In this document: positions 57,213-64,000 of the stretch, one piece after another
Position numbering within the stretch: position 1 is the first letter of the stretch
Layout: the number at the start of each line of letters is the position of its first letter
Source: Orychophragmus violaceus
Taxonomy: Eukaryota > Streptophyta > Magnoliopsida > Brassicales > Brassicaceae
Assembly: GCA_030180135.1 (NCBI GenBank)
Contig: CM058233.1
Location: forward strand, 104,883,994 to 104,947,993
Reading direction: 5' to 3'
Length of the DNA: 64,000 nucleotides
Translations under genes and position numbers: made by a program
The notes under the pieces: model-generated
What the model saw: the letters and a program-made list of their open reading frames with translations, nothing else
What the model was told of the DNA's origin: nothing
Database searches by the model: none

Positions 57213-57794
57213 TTAAAGCAATTAGTTAGTTAAGTAATTCTAACTATTAGTTGCATTGTGTTCAAAAATTATAAAACTATATCAAAATGAATATTATAAT
57301 AGTGAAATTTTTTTTCTATATGATAGTATAAAATTAAATATCATGATATTCAACAAATATAATATATTTATATATTATAGTATTAAAAGAGATATTTTAT
57401 ATTTCTAAATAATTTTAAAAGTTGAGTGAAATGAGAGAGGAGAGAGAAATAAAGTAAAGAAATTATAAGAAAAAAAATTGGAAGAGTGTGTGTGTGTGTG
57501 AGAGTAATGGAGCGAGAGAAAGAGAGTGTTTATCTGATAATATTGGGTTTAATAAAAGTTAACAGTGGATAAAGTGCCGAGTGTGAAATGTGTTTTGTGT
57601 TATTTAAGTTTTGAAAGTGACTTTTTATGTTATCAACTCTTTTTCCTATCTATATATTTAACTATTCATACAGTGCACATGTGATTAACTAACTAAGACT
57701 ATTGATTAAAGTAATTCTAACTATTTTAAAGACTTTGCTTTAAAGCAGTTGAAACTATTTTAATCAAGACTCTTAGTTAAGTAATTCTAACTAT

Positions 57795-57905
57795 TTTAAA
57801 CTTGATGATCAAGGGAAAGAAACTTGGAGAAAAAGCTTGTATAATGTTAGAGAAAGTAATTGAGAAAATTAGGGATAAATCTATTAGATAATCTTATTTT
57901 ATCAC
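57795..57905 (-). mobile_element. Copia LTR fragment
   Basis: The text around GAGAAAAAGCTTGTATAAT matches the LTRs of the element at 49.3-53.0 kb. It sits at the same place relative to the unit landmark as that element's right LTR. Confidence 0.8.
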
Positions 57906-58471
57906 TACTGAATTTCTTTATATCTATGTGCACTCTTCAGCACACTACTCTCTAGTATAAAGTATAAACTAGTAGAGTAATATTAACTACTTTAAAGTAA
58001 ATCCAACTACTTAAAGAGAAAAATTGATTTGAAATGTGGTTTCATGAGTCTTAATATATACAGTGACAATCTCGTTTAGATTTTGTAACAGTGCATGTGC
58101 ATGTGATATTGTTTACGTACGAGGTAACACACCATTTAATTAAGGGCAATATGCACACGACGCATCACACACAGATATGAAAATACTTTTCCCAATATCA
58201 ATAGTTTAAGCTTGCAATTTTAAACAATAAGTGGAGATTTATACCTATTCTATATCGGATTCGTATATAGATAGGAACATCATAATGACATTAGTAACCA
58301 ATACAATCCACCGACATTTGAACTTGTATCACGATACTAATTAAAGGTCAAGACAGTAGAACCATATGTTGTTGCATGCCACTTTTCATGCATCAGACCA
58401 CTATTTAGTTTCTACTAACTACAAAAATAATCCTAACAGCTCACCACGAGTCTTCTCCACATTCAATTTTT

Positions 58472-58765
58472 AGAGTATTTCCATTGGAGGGTATCTAAAA
58501 AAGTTTTTTTTTAACTTAAAAAAATAAAATATAGAAAAAATATGAAAGAGTATGAAAAGAGGTTCTTGTGAAGAACCCGAATTTCTTAAATAAGAACCCC
58601 AAGTTTTTCTATTAGATACCTATAACACATGTGTTGTAGTTTGAATGGTTCAATTTTTTTAAAAAATTATATTTTATTTATCAAATTAAATCAACTTAAA
58701 ATTAGTAATATTAAATTGATAAAAACTCCAAAAGTTTTTACCATTTAAGATGCTTTTAAATCTTT
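58472..58765. mobile_element. MITE-like element in the CDA unit B promoter region
   Basis: It begins near TTAGAGTATTTCCATTGG and ends near CATTTAAGATGC. A related but differently decayed segment occurs at about 54040-54330 in unit A. The ends are less certain than for the others. Confidence 0.5.
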
Positions 58766-58870
58766 TAGAGTCACACACCTATTTATTTTTATTTCTATAG
58801 TGTTGCTTACGTACGTGAATGACGTAAACACCGATTACAAAGTACAAATGAATATGCCGACACACTTCAG

Positions 58871-58879
58871 CTATAAATA
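58871..58879 (+). promoter_or_regulatory. TATA box of the second intact CDA gene
   Basis: CTATAAATAA lies about 100 bp upstream of the ATG, aligned with the box at 54572. Confidence 0.75.
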
Positions 58880-58973
58880 AGTCAAAGACTTTGCTTCTTC
58901 ACTTCATACTCATTTACAATCTGTCTAACATTCAAAATCCCAAACACGATTTAAAAAAAAAAAAACAGACAGA

Positions 58974-59957
58974 ATGGCCCAGCCCTCAAGCTTCGTTCTC
59001 ACTCCCCAAGAATTAGAATCCCGTTGCGTCAACGGCATATCTGACCTTTATTCGCTGATCGACCGGAAGGTTTCTCTCCGTTTGGCTTCAATCTCTAAAA
59101 TTAACGTCGGAGCTGCAGGACTCGGATCTTCGGGTAAGGTCTTCTTAGGAATCAATGTCGAACTTCCAGATCTTCCTCTTGACCACTCCATCCACGCCGT
59201 CCAATTCCTCGTCACCAACCTCGCGCTCAACTCCGAGAAACAACTCCTTCACTTAGCCGTCTCCGCTAAGGATCCCGTCTTCGACGCGCCTTGCGCTCGC
59301 TGCTGTCAGTTTCTTCAAGAACTCCACGATCCTTTCATCAAAATCCTGAGAAAGGATCCAAATACGAAACTAAACGAATACGTGACCCTGAAGAGCCTCC
59401 GTCCGTACCCCGGAGCTCTCCTCAAGATCTTTAGAGGGGGCCGTTATCTTCTCGACGACGAGGATAACAAACTCACCCCCTACGGTGGGGTCCAAACAGA
59501 TCTACAGTATATAGCTTTAGAGGCGGCCAAAAAATCGTTTGCGCCGTACAGCAAGTGTCCGTCGGGAGTGGCACTGAAGGATCGCGATGGGAATGTGTAC
59601 AAAGGATGGTACATGGAATCATGTCCGTATAACCATGCAAGTTTAGAGACAGTCCAAGCGGCGTCTCCGTGTAACCATGCAAGTTTAGAGACAGTCCAAG
59701 CGGAGTCTCCGTATAACCATGCCAGTTTAGGGCCAGTACAAGCGGCGTTGGTTGAATTCGTTATAAAAGGAAACACAGAGTTCGATACAATCGTCGAAGC
59801 GGTACTGGTGGAGAAGCAAATACCAGAATCTGTTTGCAATCCAAAAGAAGCGCTCATGAAATCTTTCCCAGATGTGAGTCAAGAGAAGACGGCGAGAATG
59901 ATTCTAAAGAAGATAGCCCCCAAATGCGATTTCAAGGTCTTCCATTGTGGAGATTAA
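58974..59957 (+). CDS. Cytidine deaminase-like protein lacking the catalytic Glu, with internal 14-residue repeats
   Basis: This intronless gene encodes 327 residues and is a close paralogue of the gene at 54679. His74, Cys107 and Cys110 for zinc are present, again with Val76 in place of the catalytic Glu (HSIHAVQFL). The C-terminal domain carries three tandem copies of a 14-residue segment (PYNHASLETVQAA type, 59622-59747) in the loop after GWYMES, where the sister gene has about one and a half; this accounts for most of its extra length. The frame is intact over the whole protein and differs from the sister at many codons, so it is not a recent copy. It may be a non-catalytic, possibly dimer-forming protein; function unknown. 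Confidence 0.92.
   Translation: MAQPSSFVLTPQELESRCVNGISDLYSLIDRKVSLRLASISKINVGAAGLGSSGKVFLGINVELPDLPLDHSIHAVQFLVTNLALNSEKQLLHLAVSAKDPVFDAPCARCCQFLQELHDPFIKILRKDPNTKLNEYVTLKSLRPYPGALLKIFRGGRYLLDDEDNKLTPYGGVQTDLQYIALEAAKKSFAPYSKCPSGVALKDRDGNVYKGWYMESCPYNHASLETVQAASPCNHASLETVQAESPYNHASLGPVQAALVEFVIKGNTEFDTIVEAVLVEKQIPESVCNPKEALMKSFPDVSQEKTARMILKKIAPKCDFKVFHCGD
59622..59747 (+). repeat. In-frame 42-bp tandem repeat, three copies
   Basis: Each copy encodes 14 residues with the core NHASL..VQA. Copies 1 and 2 share GAGACAGTCCAAGCGG; copy 3 has the ancestral GGGCCAGTACAAGCGG. Confidence 0.93.
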
Positions 59958-60424
59958 TGTGAGAGCATTCGTCCCTAAACTAAAAAGAGAAAATATAAGT
60001 CCTAGTATAGTAGGAAAATTGATGCGTATTTTATAAGATGATGATACCAAAAAAAAAAATTGAAATGTAAGGGAATGTTATAACCCGGTAGGGCTACATT
60101 TGCCTTGGCTACTAAACTTGAAGGATAATAAAATAATTATAATTATATAATTTATATTGTCGTGTGACATGCATTATCGTCTCTTACAAAAAAAAAAAAA
60201 AAAGAAATGCATTATCGTCTTAACATATCTACTTTGTTCTATAACTTACGAGCATCCGATTTAAGTTAAATAATTAATAGAGTTATGGATTTTCTTTTGG
60301 TTTTGCAAAAGCAAAAAAAAAAAAAGATAACGCCTTTGAATGAATCGATATTAATGAATAAGGAAAAGAGTGATTTATATTGTAAAAAATCACATTACAA
60401 TTACAAGGAAAAAAATACACCTTA

Positions 60425-60688
60425 GAGCATCCCCAATGGTGTAACTCATTGGGGTTCTTAAAAAAAAAAAATTTAATATTTTTTTTTTTCGGATCCTTAA
60501 AAAAAAAAAAAATTATTAAAAAAATAAGGACCAATCGTTACACACCACGTGGCGTGAACAGTGTAAGGATCGGTCCTTATATAAGGATTTTAAGGACCTG
60601 TATCTTAACTATGCTGTGGGGCCCACGTATTATTTTATAATTTTTTTAAGAACCCCTCTCCATAAAAAAAACCCCATTGTTCTTGGTC
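60425..60688. mobile_element. Tourist-like MITE
   Basis: Ends GAGCATCCCCAATGG and CCCATTGTTCTTGGTC with TTA on both sides (60422-60424 and 60689-60691). It splits a copy of the 150-bp repeat whose uninterrupted form is seen at 33.1-33.7 kb. Confidence 0.92.
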
Positions 60689-61279
60689 TTACATTCAATG
60701 GCTTAACAATTGTTCTATTATCGTTACGGCCATTTAGTTTTGGTTACTATTCGTATTTGGTCAGCTGAATTTGATTATCATTATTTTTCTTGTAACTGGT
60801 ATGGTAGAATAGAATCTGCTAACATTTGAAACTATATTCTATGAATAAATTGTTTAATTTTTTTAACGTTTATCATACCATTAAAATGAAAATTGTTTAG
60901 GGCTAAGACTATTGAGCCATATTTTACTACTCGTTTTTCTTCACCACATCTACTTAATTTCAACTAAAGACTAACATTTAATATTAACTACATTTGCATT
61001 AAATTTCAACAAAAAAAAAACTACATTTTGCTTTAAAAGATCGTCCATTAGTCATCATGCATGGGTTTTGACAGTAGATTAGTTTGTATTCTAAGAATAA
61101 ATTTTCCAGTTTTTTCTATCTATATATTTAACTATTCATTCAAAGCACATCTGATTAATTAACTAAGACTACTGATTCAAGTAATTCTAACTACTTTTAA
61201 AACTTTGCTTTAAACTAGTTTGAATTAATTTAATCAGTAGTCTTAGTTAAGTAATTCTAAGTTTCTAACTACTCTAAAC

Positions 61280-61390
61280 TTGACGATCAAGAGAAAGAAA
61301 CTTGGAGAAAAAGCTTGTATAATCTCAAGAACAAAGTAATTGAAAATTTTAGGGATAAATCTATTAGATAATCTTATTTTATCATCGTAC
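61280..61390 (-). mobile_element. Copia LTR fragment
   Basis: It matches the LTR fragment at 57795-57905 and the LTRs at 49.3-53.0 kb, and sits at the corresponding place just before the unit C landmark. Confidence 0.8.
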
Positions 61391-61649
61391 TTTTATTTTT
61401 TACAGCGCACTCTTCAGCACACTACTCTATAGTATAAAGTATAAACTAGTAGAGTAATATTAACTACTTTAAGTAAATCCAAATACTTAAAAAGCAAAAT
61501 TGATTTGAAATGTGGTTTCATGAGTTATTATGAGTCTTGACTCTTGAGAGTGTATATTGTGACAATCTCGTTTAGATTTAGAAACTGTGGATGTGCATGT
61601 GATATTGTTTACGTACGAGGTAACACACCATTTAATTAAGCTTTTACAA

Positions 61650-62166
61650 TAAAGAAATGGATAGATAGTAAACACGTGGAGGGTTTAGATTCTTTCATTT
61701 ACAACGTTCATATAATAGATTATAACAAACTTTATTCTTATCGAAAATTAGAAATAGAAAGTCTTCTTCTTCTTTCTTGTTCTTGAGCTGTGCGACATCG
61801 ATTAAGAGCTTCATCATAGGGTTGAAGGTCGATTGGTGAGGGATTTTTGTTCTTTAAGAATATTAGTCTCTAGTATCCTTTTGTTGTGAAGTATCACTAA
61901 CCAGATTGTATCAAATGTATCAGATTGCTAGGAGTTTGAAATACCTGCTTGAACAAAGACTCAACACCCCTATACAACAACAGTGGCTCCCCAAGCTATT
62001 GGAGTTCAGTTATGAGATACAATATAAGGAGGGAAAGGATAATTTGGTTGCTGACGCTTTATCTAGGGTGGAAGGCAGTGAGATCCTGCATATGTCCATG
62101 ACGATTTTGGAATGTAATTTAAGATTTTACCGGAAGGTTTATCGGAAAAAAAATTTAGACGAATGA
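61650..62166 (+). mobile_element. Internally deleted Ty3/gypsy element
   Basis: LTR-like text up to about 61900 and a possible primer-binding region (attgtatcaa) are followed at once by the end of a gypsy RNase H (SLKYLLEQRL, QQQWLPKLLEFSYEIQYKEGKDNLVADALSR). Gag, protease and reverse transcriptase are absent. It interrupts the upstream flank of CDA unit C. Confidence 0.72.
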
Positions 62167-62169
62167 CAA

Positions 62170-63700
62170 GTTGTCACATGTTATGAACAGTGTAAGAACC
62201 GGTTCTTAAATAAGGATTTTTAGAACCCGATTCTTAACTATTCACGTGGGACCCACGTGAATAGTTAAGAACCCCCACCCTTAAGGCATCTTCAATGGTT
62301 AGAACCCCATATTGGGGTTCTTAGCAATTTTATATCTAATCTATTAAAACAGGAAGGTTTGCCATGGTACATAAATGTTGTTCCCGGAATTTGCCCTTGA
62401 TATTATTAGGATTTGTAACCTTCATTAAGGGTAAAACTGTAAAACAATTTATATTTAATTTATTATCTCTACAATCCATGTTTCCAAACAAGACAATTAT
62501 TAAACATGTAGCCAAACAACCAAAATCTAATGGGTCCCACTTTCCTAATTAATTAAAATCAAAACAAATTAATTGATAAATATAATTAATAATTTATACA
62601 TCAACTATTATATATAAATTAAGATTCTCTAATTTATGATTTAATTCAAAATATATTTATAATATATTTAATATCTTTTTATTTTATTTCAAATATATAT
62701 ATATACACATATTACGATTGATGTTTTTACGATTGTACTTTTTAGCAGGTTTTTTCATCAAAATGAAAAAAAATTTAATTAATTAAACGGGTTGAAAAAT
62801 TAATTAGCCAATCTCGATTATAATTTTTCTAAAAAAAAATTCGCATATAGTAAATAATTTCAGTTGATATATTTTAAAAATTAATAAAATATTAAAATGA
62901 TTTCATACTTATATTATTCAAATATTTGAAGCGTCAAATTATGCTTTATGTTTGAATAAATTTTTTAACGGATAGTTTCATCAAATTTGCAAATTATATA
63001 TACGACTACAACATGTATTTTATAAAATAATATTTTAGATAAATAAAATAACAATTAAACATATACCACATAACTTTTACAATAGTTGTTTTCACATATA
63101 TATATATTTTTTCCAAACTATGATCTTACGATACAACACAAATTATTTAAAAAAACACATAATTAATTAAACGAGTATAATTAAACTATGATCTTACGAT
63201 ACAACACAGATTGATTACATTGTTATTTTAATCTCTTAATCCTTACGATATATCTCCTCCAAATAACACATAATTCATTTTAAAAAAAACTAAATTGCTA
63301 ACTCACTGTTTATAATGTTGGTTAAACAATTATAATCAAAATTAAATTACATAATTAAAAATCTAAACTACTATTAACAAAATGAATAAAAAGTAAAATT
63401 TGTAAAGAAAATTATACCCGCACTTAGAAGTGCGGGTCAAAATCTAGTTAATATTTTTAATATTATTTAATTTATGTATTTAAAAATTAGTTTTTAAAAA
63501 AAATTGAACCAATGAAATGAAAACACTTGTTAAGTGGGTTTCTTAATTAGATACCAAGGGTTCTTATTTAAGAACCCTTGGTATCTAGTTAAGAAACTCA
63601 TCTTCTCCTCTCTCCTACTTTTCTATTATTTTCAATTTTTAATTCTAAGAACTCCACTTAAGATCCTTCCATTGGAAGTTCCCATTGGAAGTGCTCTTAA
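62170..63700. mobile_element. MITE cluster interrupted by a Helitron
   Basis: On each side of the Helitron are pieces of the same hairpin-rich MITE family: a 41-nt palindrome at 62231-62271, a 60-nt near-palindrome at 63538-63597, and right-end text TTCCATTGGAAGTGCTCTTA near 63680-63700. Individual left ends are not all resolved. Confidence 0.65.
62335..63447 (+). mobile_element. Non-autonomous Helitron
   Basis: It starts TCTAATCTATTAAAACAGG and ends with hairpin CCCGCACTTAGAAGTGCGGG, AAAAT-type spacer and CTAG, between A (62334) and T (63448). The 1113-bp element is the direct-orientation copy of the one at 34003-35050. It has no Rep/helicase and needs help in trans. Confidence 0.94.
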
Positions 63701-63732
63701 CAACTTCAATGTGGGCCACAATCACCTTTTTT

Positions 63733-63820
63733 TTATTTCTACAGTGTTGCTTACGTATGTGAATGACGCAAACACCAATTACAAAGTACAAATGAATATG
63801 CCGACACATTTCAGCTATAA
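63733..63820 (+). promoter_or_regulatory. CDA unit C promoter, interrupted
   Basis: GTGTTGCTTACGTATGTGAATGA near 63742 to TTTCAGCTATAA at 63820 matches the promoters of both intact CDA genes. The TATA box is cut after CTATAA by a MITE, so a CDA gene probably lies just beyond the window. Confidence 0.85.
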
Positions 63821-64000
63821 GGGCACTTTCAACGGTTAGATACTCATCATGGTATCTAAACAATTAAAATATTAGTATTTCTGTTTTAATTTAATTATAC
63901 ATTAAATTTTAAAACTAGAAAATTAATGAGCCAATTAAAATATGACAAGTATGAAATGGGTTTCTTAATAAGAACCTAGAGGTTCTTCTTTAAGAACCCC
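63821..64000. mobile_element. MITE inserted in the CDA unit C TATA box, continues beyond window
   Basis: GGGCACTTTCAACGGTTAG follows the TAA of the TATA box at once and continues into MITE-family text (ggtatctaa, gaacctagaggttctt) to the window end. The right end is not visible. Confidence 0.75.

Larger units (their letters stand above)
53037..57947 (+). repeat. CDA tandem unit A
   Basis: It starts at the landmark ATAAAGTATAAACTAGTAG and includes the upstream flank, promoter, CDA gene (54679-55593) and downstream flank. It matches unit B from 57948 and the inverted unit at 33.1-39.7 kb. It is longer than unit B because of two nested MITE pairs. Confidence 0.88.
57948..61417 (+). repeat. CDA tandem unit B
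   Basis: It repeats unit A from the landmark GTATAAAGTATAAACTAG, including promoter, gene (58974-59957) and downstream flank. A further unit (C) begins at 61418 and is broken by transposons. Confidence 0.88.

Overview
The window is nuclear DNA of a flowering plant in the Brassicaceae, an Arabidopsis relative. The single-copy genes have plant introns and plant targeting signals. From memory of the A. thaliana map, the order RPS30 - DUF3531 - RPL28 - RPS15A - secretory PLA2 - ATP synthase g - PRMT1 - SES1 - UPF0725 - cytidine deaminases matches chromosome 4, about At4g29390 to At4g29570. It is unlikely to be A. thaliana itself: there is one PLA2 gene where I recall two, an ERF and an ASK gene sit to the left of the block, and the right half is expanded by transposons.

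Layout. 1-9.9 kb is accessory: the 3' end of a Copia element, a short CACTA element, a poly(A) retroposon with target-site duplications, an intronless ERF/AP2 gene, a SINE, a decayed Copia RNase H, an intronless SKP1-like (ASK) gene with an unusual C terminus, and a fragment resembling the protein phosphatase 5 N terminus. 10.0-23.7 kb is the collinear gene core: RPS30 (-), DUF3531 (+), RPL28 (-), tRNA-Pro (+), RPS15A (+), PLA2 (-), ATP synthase g (-), PRMT1 (+), SES1 (-). Exon joins were worked out by hand from reading frame and GT/AG sites.

24.5-47.1 kb contains an old tandem block duplication. Copy 1 holds intact SES1, then fragments of a papain-like protease gene and of a UPF0725 gene. 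Copy 2 holds only the 5' part of SES1 (27.1-27.7 kb), then the apparently intact protease (30.8-32.0 kb) and UPF0725 (44.7-46.2 kb) genes. Each gene therefore looks intact in only one copy.

32.5-64.0 kb is an expanded cytidine deaminase (CDA) locus. It has a broken minus-strand copy (36.0-38.6 kb, split at its 5' end by a hAT element), two intact plus-strand genes (54.7-55.6 and 59.0-60.0 kb), remnants of further flanks (32.5-33.1 kb), and a promoter at 63.7 kb whose TATA region is interrupted by a MITE at the window edge. All three readable CDA copies have His-Ala-Val where active enzymes have His-Ala-Glu, so they probably lack classical deaminase activity. Because the flanks are duplicated, paralogous empty sites allow many insertions here (Tourist-like MITEs with TTA/TAA duplications, several nested; Helitrons between A and T) to be defined closely. 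A Cassandra-type solo LTR carrying a 5S rRNA-like segment lies at 30.3-30.7 kb.

I see no wholly new molecular system. The most unusual items are the CDA array without the catalytic Glu, the reciprocal gene loss across the duplicated block, and the protease-like protein that has kept Cys and His but lost the usual Asn.
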